Made by a program: the position numbers and the translations under genes
Shown: piece after piece, positions 51,976 through 60,495 of the stretch
How the letters are laid out: every line of letters begins with the position of its first letter
Numbering within the stretch: the first letter of the stretch is position 1
The notes under the pieces: model-generated
Told to the model about the DNA's origin: nothing
Databases searched by the model: none
Seen by the model: only the letters and a program-made list of their open reading frames with translations
Source: Chryseobacterium tagetis
Lineage (GTDB): Bacteria; Bacteroidota; Bacteroidia; Flavobacteriales; Weeksellaceae
DNA length: 64,000 nucleotides
Direction: 5' to 3'
Assembly: GCF_016735585.2 (NCBI RefSeq)
Contig: NZ_JAERSE020000004.1
Span: 186,001 to 250,000, forward strand

Positions 51976-51980
51976 CTTTG
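51973..51980 (+). promoter_or_regulatory. -7 promoter element of the acyltransferase gene
   Basis: TAACTTTG starts at the stop codon of the NUDIX gene and lies 22 bp before the ATG at 52003. Confidence 0.5.
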
Positions 51981-52002
51981 CAGTACCGTGTTTAATTGAG
52001 AG

Positions 52003-52809
52003 ATGGCGAAGAAAAACATTTTCACCGATGCATTCGGTACACCTTATTTTTTAAAAAGGTTAATTATATTTATTCTAGGATTTGTATCCTATAGAAGATT
52101 CAATGGCTTTAATAAATTAAAAATAACAGGTACTGAACACCTTGTAGATCTTCCGGATTCAAATGTTTTGTTTGTATCTAACCATCAGACGTATTTCGCT
52201 GATGTGGCAGCAATGTATCATGCTTTTTGTGCAGTAAATAACGGATATTTAAATACCATTAAAAATCCTATCTATTTACTGAATCCTAAAATCGATTTCT
52301 ATTACGTAGCTGCTGAAGAAACCATGAATAAAGGTATTCTTCCTAAAATTTTTAAAATTGCTGGAGCGGTTACCGTAAAAAGAACCTGGAGAGCGGAAGG
52401 AAAAAATGTCAACAGAATGGTTGATATGAGTGAAATCGACAATATCATGAAAGCTCTCGACAACGGATGGGTGGCAACCTTTCCTCAAGGGACTACTTCG
52501 GCATTTGCACAGGGAAGAAAAGGGACTGCCAAATTGATAAAAAATCAGCGCCCTATTGTAATCCCTATCAAAATAAACGGATTCAGACGTGCTTTTGACA
52601 AAAAAGGACTGAGAGTAAAAGTAACAGGGGTAAAACCTACCATGGAATTTAAAGCTCCTCTGAACATTGACTACGATAAGGAAAATGCACAGGAGATTCT
52701 AATAAAAATTATGACTGCTATTGAGCAGACGGAAGATTTTAATGTTCTGCACAGCTATGATCAAGAACTTAAAGCTAAAAAACTGGAACAAAAGAATTCT
52801 ACTAATTAA
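52003..52809 (+). CDS. PlsC-like lysophospholipid acyltransferase
   Basis: 268 residues of the PlsC family (1-acyl-glycerol-3-phosphate acyltransferase-like). Motif I reads VSNHQTYFAD (H61), where the spacing is HX5D rather than the usual HX4D. Motif III reads TFPQGTTSAF in place of FPEGTR. One hydrophobic segment near the N-terminus would seat it on the inner membrane. The altered motifs suggest a Bacteroidota branch of the family whose acceptor may differ. It is followed 10 bp later by a small lipoprotein gene. Confidence 0.8.
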   Translation: MAKKNIFTDAFGTPYFLKRLIIFILGFVSYRRFNGFNKLKITGTEHLVDLPDSNVLFVSNHQTYFADVAAMYHAFCAVNNGYLNTIKNPIYLLNPKIDFYYVAAEETMNKGILPKIFKIAGAVTVKRTWRAEGKNVNRMVDMSEIDNIMKALDNGWVATFPQGTTSAFAQGRKGTAKLIKNQRPIVIPIKINGFRRAFDKKGLRVKVTGVKPTMEFKAPLNIDYDKENAQEILIKIMTAIEQTEDFNVLHSYDQELKAKKLEQKNSTN

Positions 52810-52819
52810 AACAAGTAAT

Positions 52820-53257
52820 ATGACCAGAATAATAGCCATCATATTTACACTGATAATTATGGTTTCCTGCAACAGTCAGAAAGTATATTCAGACTTTGAT
52901 ATCAGCTATTCTAAAAGCGGAGGATATGCACCTGTATATGAAAACCTGTTGATTAAAGGAAATAATGTACATTATTCATTTGAAGGAGGAGGGAAAAAAT
53001 ATAATCAGAATTTTACCCTTACCGATGAAGATTTAAAAAAACTGGACAATACCCTTTCCCAAAATAATTTCAGAAGAATACAGGAAGATCATAAAAAGAT
53101 TTATGATGGTATTGCGACTTCTATCAATATAAAGAAAGGTGCTAATGAAGGCAGCAAAACAGATGCAAGTTCTATCATGTCCAATTTCAAAACGAACTGG
53201 AAGAATATTACGGCTGCTTTTCAGGAGATCATTAATAATAATGTAAAAAAACAGTAA
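52820..53257 (+). CDS. Small hypothetical lipoprotein
   Basis: 145 residues with a lipoprotein signal (MTRIIAIIFTLIIMVSC, Cys17). The mature part is beta-rich at the start (VYSDFDISYSKSGGYAPVYE, GNNVHYSFEGGG) and helical afterwards. No family is recognised. It begins 10 bp after the acyltransferase and ends 6 bp before mpl, so the three may share a transcript. A longer reading from 52721 overlaps the acyltransferase and lacks a signal, so it was rejected. Confidence 0.75.
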   Translation: MTRIIAIIFTLIIMVSCNSQKVYSDFDISYSKSGGYAPVYENLLIKGNNVHYSFEGGGKKYNQNFTLTDEDLKKLDNTLSQNNFRRIQEDHKKIYDGIATSINIKKGANEGSKTDASSIMSNFKTNWKNITAAFQEIINNNVKKQ

Positions 53258-53263
53258 ATACAA

Positions 53264-54601
53264 TTGAAAACCCACTTCATAGCAATTGGAGGAAGTGCGA
53301 TGCACAATCTTGCCATTGCATTAAAAGATAAAGGATATCAGGTAACAGGTTCGGATGATGCTATTTTTGAACCTTCAAGATCAAGATTGGAAAAAAAAGG
53401 AATTTTACCCGCAGAAATGGGTTGGTTTCCTGAAAAGATCACTTCTGATATTGATGCTGTCATTCTTGGAATGCATGCGCATCAGGATAATCCTGAACTG
53501 GCAAAAGCAAAAGAACTGGGCTTAAAAATTTATTCATACCCTGAATTTCTTTACGAGCAGTCAAAAAATAAAACCAGAGTCGTTATAGCCGGTTCACATG
53601 GCAAAACTACCATTACTTCCATGATTCTTCATGTTTTAAATTTCCATCAGAAAGATGTCGATTTTATGGTGGGCGCTCAGCTGGAAGGTTTCGATTGTAT
53701 GGTAAAACTGACTCAGGACAATGATTTTATGGTATTGGAAGGTGATGAATACCTTTCCTCTCCTATTGATCTTCGTTCAAAGTTCCTACTTTATCAGCCG
53801 AATATTGCTTTAATGAGCGGAATTGCGTGGGATCACATTAATGTTTTCAAAACATTTGACGATTATATTGAACAGTTCAGAAAGTTCGTGGCAAGCATTA
53901 CTCCGGGAGGGATTCTGGTGTATAACGAAGAAGATGCCGAAGTGGTAAAAGTAGTGGAAGCCGCTGAAAATTACTTCAGAAAAATCCCTTACAAAACTCC
54001 GGAATATGAAATCAGCAACGGAAAAGTGTATCTGAAAACTGAAATGGGAGATGTTCCGCTTTCTATTTTCGGAGCACATAATTTACTGAACCTTGAAGGA
54101 GCCAGACATATCTGCCAGACTTTAGGGATTATGGATGAAGATTTTTATGAAGCCATTATGAGTTTCAAAGGAGCTTCAAAACGTCTGGAGAAAGTGGAAA
54201 GAGAAGATAAGGGAACACTTTATAAAGATTTTGCCCACGCTCCAAGCAAAGTAAAAGCGGCTGTAAAAGCGTTCTGTGAACAATTTAAAAATGAGAAGAA
54301 ATACGGGTTTCTTGAACTTCATACGTATTCAAGCCTGAATCCTGCATTTTTAGAGCAATATGATCACGCAATGGATGGTTTGGATAATGCAGTCGTATTC
54401 TATTCTGAAGATGCTTTGAAGATCAAAAGAATGGAGCCTATTTCTCCTGAATTAATCAAAGAAAAATTCAAAAACGAAAATCTAAAAGTTTTCACCAATG
54501 CGGAAGAACTTCACGCCTATTGGGATACGCTCGACAAAACTCAGGGAGTTTACCTGATGATGAGTTCGGGTAATTTCGGAGGACTCGATTTAACGAAATA
54601 A
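53264..54601 (+). CDS. mpl: UDP-N-acetylmuramate:L-alanyl-gamma-D-glutamyl-meso-diaminopimelate ligase (Mpl), TTG start
   Basis: 445 residues of the Mur ligase family. It attaches a recycled tripeptide to UDP-MurNAc in peptidoglycan recycling. Features: an N-terminal Rossmann domain (HFIAIGGSAMHNLAIALKDKG), the ATP P-loop in AGSHGKTTITSM (~residues 109-120), central EGDEYLSS (~150) and a C-terminal domain with KDFAHAPSKVKAAVKAF. The GGSAMHN and EGDEY motifs fit Mpl rather than MurC. Translation must begin at TTG 53264, since the next ATG (Met13) falls inside the GGSAMHN loop. Confidence 0.9.
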   Translation: MKTHFIAIGGSAMHNLAIALKDKGYQVTGSDDAIFEPSRSRLEKKGILPAEMGWFPEKITSDIDAVILGMHAHQDNPELAKAKELGLKIYSYPEFLYEQSKNKTRVVIAGSHGKTTITSMILHVLNFHQKDVDFMVGAQLEGFDCMVKLTQDNDFMVLEGDEYLSSPIDLRSKFLLYQPNIALMSGIAWDHINVFKTFDDYIEQFRKFVASITPGGILVYNEEDAEVVKVVEAAENYFRKIPYKTPEYEISNGKVYLKTEMGDVPLSIFGAHNLLNLEGARHICQTLGIMDEDFYEAIMSFKGASKRLEKVEREDKGTLYKDFAHAPSKVKAAVKAFCEQFKNEKKYGFLELHTYSSLNPAFLEQYDHAMDGLDNAVVFYSEDALKIKRMEPISPELIKEKFKNENLKVFTNAEELHAYWDTLDKTQGVYLMMSSGNFGGLDLTK

Positions 54602-54602
54602 T

Positions 54603-54638
54603 AAAAAATCCTTTCATTTTTGATGAAAGGATTTTTTA
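54603..54638. terminator. Bidirectional terminator between mpl and the nitronate monooxygenase gene
   Basis: A long stem (AAAAAATCCTTTCAT and complement ATGAAAGGATTTTTT) between convergent genes. Confidence 0.85.
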
Positions 54639-54641
54639 TTA

Positions 54642-55700
54642 TCATGATTCACAACTGTTGATAATATTCCGAAGGATCTCTTCAGTTGAATTCCTGCTGT
54701 AGTGTTGAATAGATTGTCCGAGCCACAAATTAACAAATTCAGCATTTTTATTGTTTCTGGCTGCTTTTCGTAAAGCTCCCGTCAGTTTATTCTGGTAAGG
54801 ATACGGCAAAATATAGTCAGAATTTTCAAGTGTTTCAATAAATTTATTTTTAATGCCTCTTGCATAACGTCCCGAGAAACTTTTCGTTAAAACAATATCT
54901 TTCTCAAGAACATTTCCCAGTCTTTCTTTTTCGAAATCCTGTAAAGCACTTTCATGTGAAGCCAATAAAATACTTCCTACCTGAAAACCTTCTGCTCCTA
55001 AGTTTTTTGCTGCCATTATTGTTTTTGCATTATAAATTCCCCCTGCATAAATCAAAGGAACATTTACAGAATCATATACCTGCGATAATAAAGAAAAACC
55101 TCCGATCTGCGGAATATTCTTATCCGCAAAACTTCCTCTGTGACCTCCCGCTTCAATTCCCTGAACACAAATAATATCAATTCCTGATTTTTCTAATTGT
55201 ACAGCCTCTTCCACAGAAGTACACGTTCCTATCAAAATAACTCCGTTTTCCTTTAATTTCTGAATGCTCTTATCATCAATATTCCCGAAAGTAAAACTCA
55301 TGATTTTACAACCTTCTTCAATAACAGCATCAATCTGTTCATGATATGTATTGATCTTTATCTCATTCAGATCAGGAAGATGTACTTCCATTTCATTTTT
55401 TCCGGCAAAATCCTCAAGAAATTTCTTAGTTTTTACATATTGATCTTTCAAAGCATCGGTAATTTCAGGAATCTTATGCACAAAAATATTCACGGCAAAA
55501 GGTTTGTCAGTCAATTTCTTAGTTTCTCTGATTAACTGAGCAGACATATCCCCTGAAAGATCTGAAACAGCCAAAGAACCCAAACATGATGCTTTATTTG
55601 CAGCAGCCACCATTTCAGATGTACTGACTCCAAACATCGGAGCCTGAATGACAGGATATTGTATATTTAGTTTTTTACTGATTTTTTCTGGCCAAAACAT
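54642..55700 (-). CDS. Nitronate monooxygenase (2-nitropropane dioxygenase family)
   Basis: 352 residues, FMN-dependent TIM barrel. It has the class-defining N-terminus (YPVIQAPMFGVSTSEMVAAA), the central catalytic His in GIEAGGHRGSF (~183) and FMN-binding YAGGIYNAKTI and GAEGFQVGSILLASHES. It oxidises alkyl nitronates, such as the toxin propionate-3-nitronate, with O2. Monocistronic; the terminator at 54603-54638 closes it. Confidence 0.9.
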   Translation of the reverse strand: MFWPEKISKKLNIQYPVIQAPMFGVSTSEMVAAANKASCLGSLAVSDLSGDMSAQLIRETKKLTDKPFAVNIFVHKIPEITDALKDQYVKTKKFLEDFAGKNEMEVHLPDLNEIKINTYHEQIDAVIEEGCKIMSFTFGNIDDKSIQKLKENGVILIGTCTSVEEAVQLEKSGIDIICVQGIEAGGHRGSFADKNIPQIGGFSLLSQVYDSVNVPLIYAGGIYNAKTIMAAKNLGAEGFQVGSILLASHESALQDFEKERLGNVLEKDIVLTKSFSGRYARGIKNKFIETLENSDYILPYPYQNKLTGALRKAARNNKNAEFVNLWLGQSIQHYSRNSTEEILRNIINSCES

Positions 55701-55736
55701 AAAATTATTTTTACATATAACTCAAATAAAGGTAAT

Positions 55737-55765
55737 AAAAAAAGAAGCAATTTTTATTGCTTCTT
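55737..55765 (-). terminator. Terminator after the 56-kb aldo/keto reductase gene
   Basis: A 9-bp stem (AAGAAGCAA/TTGCTTCTT) and minus-strand T-tract, 26 bp after the stop. Confidence 0.75.
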
Positions 55766-55790
55766 ACTATGACTAATGACAGTTTATCAT

Positions 55791-56666
55791 TTAAATATCC
55801 GCTACAGAATTCAGCATTTTCTGTTCCCAAGCCGGATCTTTCGGATCAAAGAACAGTCTTTTTCCGGTATCTAAAGAACGGACAACATTCATTTCATCTT
55901 CTGGCAGTTCAAAATCAAAAACATTGAAGTTTTCCTCAATTCTTGAAGGCGTGACAGATTTTGGGATCACACAGAAACCTTCCTGCAGATGCCATCTCAA
56001 AATTACCTGAGCAACTGTTTTACTATATTTCTCAGCAATAGCTTTCAGTTCTGAATTATCCAATAATCCTGCATTTCCATTTCCAAGCGGGCTCCAAGGC
56101 TGTGTAACGATATTATTTTCTCTGTCGTACACCTGAAGTTCTTTTTGCTGGAAAAGAGGATGCAGCTCAATTTGATTAATTACCGGAAGAACCGTAGAAT
56201 TGGCTTTTAATTCCTCCATTTTTTCAACAGGGAAATTACAAACTCCGATTGCTTTTATTTTGCCTTCATGATACAATTCTTCCATTGCTTTCCATGCACC
56301 GGTAAAATCTCCGTAAGGCCAGTGAATAAGATATAAATCCAGATATTCCAGTTGTAATCTGTCTAATGTTCTCTGAAAAGCACTTTTTGCCTTATCATAA
56401 GCAATATCCTGAACCCAAAGTTTTGAAGTTACAAACAGCTCATCTCTGTTTACTTCGCAGTTTTTAATCGCGTTTCCAACCGCTGTTTCATTAAGATAAA
56501 TGGAAGCTGTATCAATCATCCTATATCCCACTTCGACAGCTTTGATCACAGCATTTTCACATTCTTTCAAATCTTCCATCTGCCACACCCCAAAGCCTAA
56601 AGCCGGAATATCTACTCCATTATTTAACGTAATTACAGGTTGTCCTGTGTATATTTTTTGTGCCAT
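55791..56666 (-). CDS. Aldo/keto reductase (2,5-diketo-gluconate reductase-like)
   Basis: 291 residues, (beta/alpha)8 barrel NADPH-dependent carbonyl reductase. The catalytic tetrad is seen as Asp in RMIDTASIY, Tyr five residues on (IYLNE), Lys in VTSKLWVQD and His in LIHWP. The NADPH-binding end has IPKSVTPSRIEENF. The length and WQM ENAVIKAVEVGYRMIDTA layout suit the short single-domain AKR5-like group. It reduces aldehydes or ketones in the cytoplasm. Confidence 0.9.
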   Translation of the reverse strand: MAQKIYTGQPVITLNNGVDIPALGFGVWQMEDLKECENAVIKAVEVGYRMIDTASIYLNETAVGNAIKNCEVNRDELFVTSKLWVQDIAYDKAKSAFQRTLDRLQLEYLDLYLIHWPYGDFTGAWKAMEELYHEGKIKAIGVCNFPVEKMEELKANSTVLPVINQIELHPLFQQKELQVYDRENNIVTQPWSPLGNGNAGLLDNSELKAIAEKYSKTVAQVILRWHLQEGFCVIPKSVTPSRIEENFNVFDFELPEDEMNVVRSLDTGKRLFFDPKDPAWEQKMLNSVADI

Positions 56667-56758
56667 AATTCTTGGTTTATTTTTTCAATTAGAGTCAAAC
56701 AAATTTGCGATAAAATTTTGAAATTCCCGGCTACCATTTTTACTTGTTTTTAAATATT

Positions 56759-56766
56759 TACTTTTG
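56759..56766 (+). promoter_or_regulatory. -7 promoter element of the GNAT gene
   Basis: TACTTTTG, 15 bp before the ATG at 56782. Confidence 0.45.
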
Positions 56767-56781
56767 TAAAAACTTAAAATT

Positions 56782-57216
56782 ATGATCCACCAAATCAGAT
56801 TAGCAACTTCAGAAGATTATCCAAGAATCATGGAAGTATGGGAATCGGCAGTGAGAGCAACCCATGATTTTCTTTCGGAAGAGGACCTTCAGCATTTCAA
56901 AGAAATCATACCAAAAGAATATTTACCTAATCTTAAAGTCTATTTAATTACCGAAAATAACGAAGTTCAAGGATTTGCATCTGTTGCAGAAGTAAATTTG
57001 GAAATGCTTTTCATTCATGATGAGGCCCGCGGAAAAGGTTTCGGAAGAACATTATATCAGTCTATGAAAGACAAAACCGGACTGACAAAAGTGGATGTCA
57101 ATGAACAAAATCCACAGGCAATCGGTTTTTATGAAAAAATGGGATTCAAAGCAACCGGAAGATCTGAGAAAGACGGGTCCGGAAAAGACTATCCTATTAT
57201 TCATATGAGTTTGTGA
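56782..57216 (+). CDS. GNAT family N-acetyltransferase
   Basis: 144 residues with the GNAT fold: N-terminal beta-alpha pair (IRLATSEDYPRIMEVWESAV), acetyl-CoA loop DEARGKGFGRTLYQ (R/Q-x-x-G-x-G/A; ~residues 81-94) and C-terminal NPQAIGFYEKMGFKATGR. YjaB-like by appearance (RATHDFL motif near residue 30). Substrate unknown. Confidence 0.88.
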   Translation: MIHQIRLATSEDYPRIMEVWESAVRATHDFLSEEDLQHFKEIIPKEYLPNLKVYLITENNEVQGFASVAEVNLEMLFIHDEARGKGFGRTLYQSMKDKTGLTKVDVNEQNPQAIGFYEKMGFKATGRSEKDGSGKDYPIIHMSL

Positions 57217-57241
57217 TAAGTATTATTGACAATCCTCTACG

Positions 57242-57327
57242 TTTGTCATTCCGTAGGAATCCAAGCTATTAATTAGAAAAAGCAGCTTAGATTCCACGCT
57301 TCAATTCGTTTCGCTCTGAATGACAAA
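57242..57327. repeat. Dispersed hairpin-forming intergenic repeat, full copy
   Basis: 86 bp with perfect 10-bp ends (TTTGTCATTC / GAATGACAAA) and inner arms GGAATCCAAGCT / AGCTTAGATTCC that also pair with one mismatch, so the whole unit can fold as a long hairpin. Related but degraded copies lie at 60350-60428, 61490-61520 and 541-568. It lies between the GNAT gene and the LysR gene, which are convergent. Confidence 0.6.
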
Positions 57328-57342
57328 AGCACAGATAAAAAA

Positions 57343-58260
57343 TTAAACCGTCAAAGCTTCTTCTTTACTCATCATTTTTCTGAACAAGCCTTTAATATGA
57401 TCAATTTCGTCCTGATAATTGGTCTTTTTTCTGCATCCGAAATACAATGTATTTTCCAGTTTCTTTTCTCCTTCCCAGATTAATTTTACTTCACCGCTCT
57501 CAATTTCATTTTTACATAAAAAATCGGGAACGACTGCCAATCCTGTTCCTCCTTTCAGGCAACGGATGATAGAATTCAGATTCGGAACAATATAATTGGG
57601 ACGAAAATTCGGTTTGTGTCCAAAATTCAGAATCCAGAACTGAAAAAGGTGTTCCATATCGCCTGTTGTTCCGTACCATTTTTCCTGTTTTAGCCATTCT
57701 TCGATATGTTCAGCACCTTTAGTTTTCACTACTTCATTAAAGCTTTCTGTATCTACATTTTTTCCACCTACCAAAATAATCTGCTCTGAGGAAAATGCTT
57801 CATGTAAAATATTAGGAGAAGTTCCTCTTTTGGGAGTAATAATTAAATCTAAAATCCCTTTATCCAACTGTTCCAACATCTCCGGATATTCTCCAAAACT
57901 AATGATTAAATTAAAAGGTAAAGTCGAAACGTATTGTTCCAAAGTCGTCTGAAAGGTCTCAAAACACATTCCTACACTTATCGTTGGAGTATGCTTTTCG
58001 GTAGATTTCTGAAAGTTTTTTTCAACATCTTCTAATTTTGCCAAAGGTTCAGAAACAGCATTGAATAAAACCTTTCCTCTTTCCGTAGGAATCATTTTCC
58101 GTCCGGTTCTGTCGAATAATTTATATCCGACATAGGATTCCAGAGAGCTCAAATGCAGGCTCACTCCGGGTTGCGAAATAAACAGGGAATCTGCAGCTCC
58201 CGTTAAAGTCCCGGTTTTATAAATCGCTTTAAAAGTTCGGTACCATTCTAAATTCACCAT
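57343..58260 (-). CDS. LysR family transcriptional regulator
   Basis: 305 residues. N-terminal winged HTH (WYRTFKAIYKTGTLTGAADS, then LFISQPGVSLHLSSLESYVG; ~4-45) and a periplasmic-binding-like effector domain from ~90 on (ISVGMCFETFQTTLEQYV, GGTGLAVVPDFLC). Effector unknown. It is divergent from the MdaB-like gene 228 bp away and most likely controls it; repeats in the intergenic region look like its sites. Confidence 0.92.
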   Translation of the reverse strand: MVNLEWYRTFKAIYKTGTLTGAADSLFISQPGVSLHLSSLESYVGYKLFDRTGRKMIPTERGKVLFNAVSEPLAKLEDVEKNFQKSTEKHTPTISVGMCFETFQTTLEQYVSTLPFNLIISFGEYPEMLEQLDKGILDLIITPKRGTSPNILHEAFSSEQIILVGGKNVDTESFNEVVKTKGAEHIEEWLKQEKWYGTTGDMEHLFQFWILNFGHKPNFRPNYIVPNLNSIIRCLKGGTGLAVVPDFLCKNEIESGEVKLIWEGEKKLENTLYFGCRKKTNYQDEIDHIKGLFRKMMSKEEALTV

Positions 58261-58285
58261 GGCTTAAAGTATTATTATTCTTATG

Positions 58286-58293
58286 CAAAATTA
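58286..58293 (-). promoter_or_regulatory. -7 promoter element of the LysR gene
   Basis: TAATTTTG on the minus strand, 25 bp before the ATG. Confidence 0.45.
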
Positions 58294-58300
58294 ATGAATA

Positions 58301-58390
58301 ATCAGATTAATAATATTAAATATGATTGAATGTATCAATTATGAATTTTGTTTCATGCAGAAATTATTAAAGTTATTGTCATCAGATTAA
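58301..58390. promoter_or_regulatory. Candidate LysR sites: direct repeat ATCAGATTAA
   Basis: ATCAGATTAA occurs at 58301-58310 and again at 58381-58390, exactly 80 bp apart, one near each of the two divergent promoters. LysR regulators often bind two such sites. Only the repeat is seen; binding is inferred. Confidence 0.35.
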
Positions 58391-58451
58391 CTATCATTTT
58401 TATAATACTTAACTATAAATTATATTATTTTTATTATACAATAGACCATCC

Positions 58452-58459
58452 TAACTTTG
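58452..58459 (+). promoter_or_regulatory. -7 promoter element of the MdaB-like operon
   Basis: TAACTTTG, 29 bp before the ATG at 58489; no -33 box, fitting activator control. Confidence 0.55.
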
Positions 58460-58488
58460 CATCATAAAATTTAAACAATCATAAAACA

Positions 58489-59103
58489 ATGAAAAAAGTA
58501 TTAATCATTAACGGTGGACAAAACTTCGGACATTCTGGAGGAAAATATAATCAGACAATTGCAGAAAACACATTGGAAGTTCTGAAAAACTTTGAAAATG
58601 TAGAAGTGAAAATCACCAATGTAAGCGAAAATTACGATAAAAATGAAGAGGTAGAGAAATTTGTTTGGGCAGATTATATTATTTATCATACTCCGATCTG
58701 GTGGTTTCAATTGCCAAATGGTTTGAAAAAATATATTGATGAAGTGTTCACAGCAGGTCATGCTAAAGGAATTTATATGAGTGACGGAAGAACGGCCGAC
58801 AATCCGAAAATCAACTACGGAACAGGTGGAATGCTGAAAGGCAGAAAATATATGCTGACAACAAGCTGGAATGCTCCTGAAACCGCTTTTACTCTTCCAG
58901 GAGAATTTTTTAACGAAACAAGTGTAGATAACGGACCATTATTTGGATTCCACAGAATGAACGCTTTTGTTTCATTAGAAAAAATGGAAAGCTTTCACTT
59001 TCATGATGTGGAGAAGAATGCCAATATTGAACGTGATATGAAGTTGTACAGAGAACATCTTACTACAGTTTTTGAAAAAGAATTAAAACCACAATTAGTC
59101 TAA
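58489..59103 (+). CDS. MdaB-like NAD(P)H quinone oxidoreductase
   Basis: 204 residues with flavodoxin-like fold. The N-terminal strand VLIINGGQNFGHSGGKYNQT binds the FAD/FMN phosphate, and IIYHTPIWWFQLPNGLKKYIDEVF is the family signature of MdaB-type quinone reductases (given here as YHTPIWWFQLP and KKYIDEVF). It reduces quinones by two electrons, avoiding semiquinone radicals. Its TAA overlaps the next ATG by one base (TAATG). The mdaB-ygiN pair is also found in E. coli. Confidence 0.88.
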   Translation: MKKVLIINGGQNFGHSGGKYNQTIAENTLEVLKNFENVEVKITNVSENYDKNEEVEKFVWADYIIYHTPIWWFQLPNGLKKYIDEVFTAGHAKGIYMSDGRTADNPKINYGTGGMLKGRKYMLTTSWNAPETAFTLPGEFFNETSVDNGPLFGFHRMNAFVSLEKMESFHFHDVEKNANIERDMKLYREHLTTVFEKELKPQLV

Positions 59104-59390
59104 TGAAAATTTATCTTACAGCCGTTATAAAATCAAAAGAAGAGCACAGAGCGGAAGTTTTGGAAGTTCTTCAGAATATGGTAAAAGAAACCGTAAAAGA
59201 GGAAGCTAATGAATTGTACACGCTTCATCAGGGAATTGAAGATAAAAACCAATTTGTTTTCTATGAAATCTGGAAAAGTGAAGAAGGTTTAGCACAACAC
59301 AATCAACAACCGTATATTCAGGCTTTCGGAGCTTTGGTTGATGAAAAATTGCAGGAAAAACCACAGATTATTCTAACTCATCTTATTTAA
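59103..59390 (+). CDS. YgiN-like antibiotic-biosynthesis monooxygenase domain protein
   Basis: 95 residues of the ABM ferredoxin-like fold (IYLTAVIKSKEEHRAEVLEV, KEEANELYTLHQGIEDKN, FVFYEIWKSEEGLAQH). E. coli YgiN interconverts menadiol and menadione and pairs with MdaB; the same gene order here supports a quinone redox cycle. The stop codon lies at the left edge of a long inverted repeat. Confidence 0.85.
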   Translation: MKIYLTAVIKSKEEHRAEVLEVLQNMVKETVKEEANELYTLHQGIEDKNQFVFYEIWKSEEGLAQHNQQPYIQAFGALVDEKLQEKPQIILTHLI

Positions 59391-59522
59391 AATTTAAACC
59401 ATTAAGGAAATTTAGGTATTAAGATTCATTAAGCAAAGCTTTGGATTTTACTATCTATTTTTAAGGAGAGCTAAATCTTAATAGTCTAAACCTCTAAAAA
59501 AACTTAATGGTTAAATTTAAAA
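59389..59522. repeat. Long imperfect inverted repeat between ygiN-like and DJ-1-like genes
   Basis: The outer arms AAATTTAAACCATTAAG and CTTAATGGTTAAATTT pair with one extra base, and inner segments (TTTAGGTATTAAGATT / AATCTTAATAGTCTAAA) pair in part. The ~134-bp unit can fold into a hairpin, unlike the GTCATTC-type repeats. It may be a MITE-like or REP-like element. Confidence 0.5.
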
Positions 59523-59538
59523 GATCAAATCAGCATTT

Positions 59539-60291
59539 ATGAAAAAATTAGCATTGCTCATCCTTTCTATTTTCACCATAGGATTCATTCAGGCACAAAC
59601 CAAAAAATCTAAAAATATGAAAAAGAAAATTTTATTTGTTGTTACCAGTCATGACAAAAAAGGGGATACAGGTCAGGAAACAGGATATTATCTTGGTGAA
59701 GTTTCTCATCCCTGGGAAGTTCTTCACAAAGCAGGATATGAAATTGATTTTGTAAGTCCGAAAGGCGGAACTCCTCCTGTTGACGGATTTGATTTGAAAG
59801 ATCCTGTAAACAAAGAATTCTGGGAAAATAAAGAATACAAAAACAAGATCGATCATTCTTTGCAGCCTTATCAGGTAAATCCGGATAACTACTCTACTAT
59901 CTTTTATGCAGGAGGACATGGTGCGATGTGGGATTTTGCAGACAACACAGAACTTGCTTCCATCGCATCAAAAATCTATGAAAACGGAGGAATTGTAGCC
60001 GCAGTTTGTCATGGACCTGCTGGTTTGGTGAATATCAAACTGAACAACGGTAAGTATTTAGTTGACGGTAAAAAAATCAATGCCTTTACCAATGAAGAGG
60101 AATCTGAAGTAAAATTGACCAATGTCGTTCCTTTCCTTTTGGAAGATAAACTGAAAGAAAGAGGAGCCAAATTTGAGAAATCAGGACTTTGGCAGAATCA
60201 TGTAGTGAAGGATCAACGAGTGATTACAGGACAAAATCCTCAGTCTGCAAAAAGTGTTGGTAAAGCTATTTTAAAAGAACTAAAAAAATAA
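59539..60291 (+). CDS. Exported DJ-1/PfpI family protein (Hsp31-like)
   Basis: 250 residues. A signal peptide (~1-20, FIQAQ) is followed by the type 1 glutamine amidotransferase-like fold. The nucleophile Cys157 and His158 are in VAAVCHGPAGL, and Glu54 in LGEVSHPWEV completes the triad region. The FYAGGHGAMWDF and GQNPQSAKSVG motifs are those of the Hsp31/YhbO-like group that acts as glyoxalase III, deglycase or chaperone. A periplasmic location is unusual for this family. An internal Met27 gives a cytoplasmic form as an alternative start. Confidence 0.85.
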   Translation: MKKLALLILSIFTIGFIQAQTKKSKNMKKKILFVVTSHDKKGDTGQETGYYLGEVSHPWEVLHKAGYEIDFVSPKGGTPPVDGFDLKDPVNKEFWENKEYKNKIDHSLQPYQVNPDNYSTIFYAGGHGAMWDFADNTELASIASKIYENGGIVAAVCHGPAGLVNIKLNNGKYLVDGKKINAFTNEEESEVKLTNVVPFLLEDKLKERGAKFEKSGLWQNHVVKDQRVITGQNPQSAKSVGKAILKELKK

Positions 60292-60349
60292 AATCATTAA
60301 TTTTTTTAGCTAAATCGTTTGAAATTGTCAGTTAGTATAATGACTTCTC

Positions 60350-60428
60350 CTGTCTTTCTGAACGGAGCAAAGCGAAGTGAAGAATCTCTAATAAAAAAGC
60401 CTAGATTCTTCCTTCGTCAGAATGACAA
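60350..60428. repeat. Dispersed hairpin-forming repeat, degraded copy
   Basis: Ends TGTCTTTCTGA and TCAGAATGACA pair with one mismatch; the interior has GAAGTGAAGAATCT and AGATTCTTCCTTCG, which also pair. It is the same type as 57242-57327. Confidence 0.5.
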
Positions 60429-60495
60429 AACTGAGAATATTTTCAATCATTTTAAAGTTAAAAACCTTTATATACAATCAAAATTAAGATAAGAA

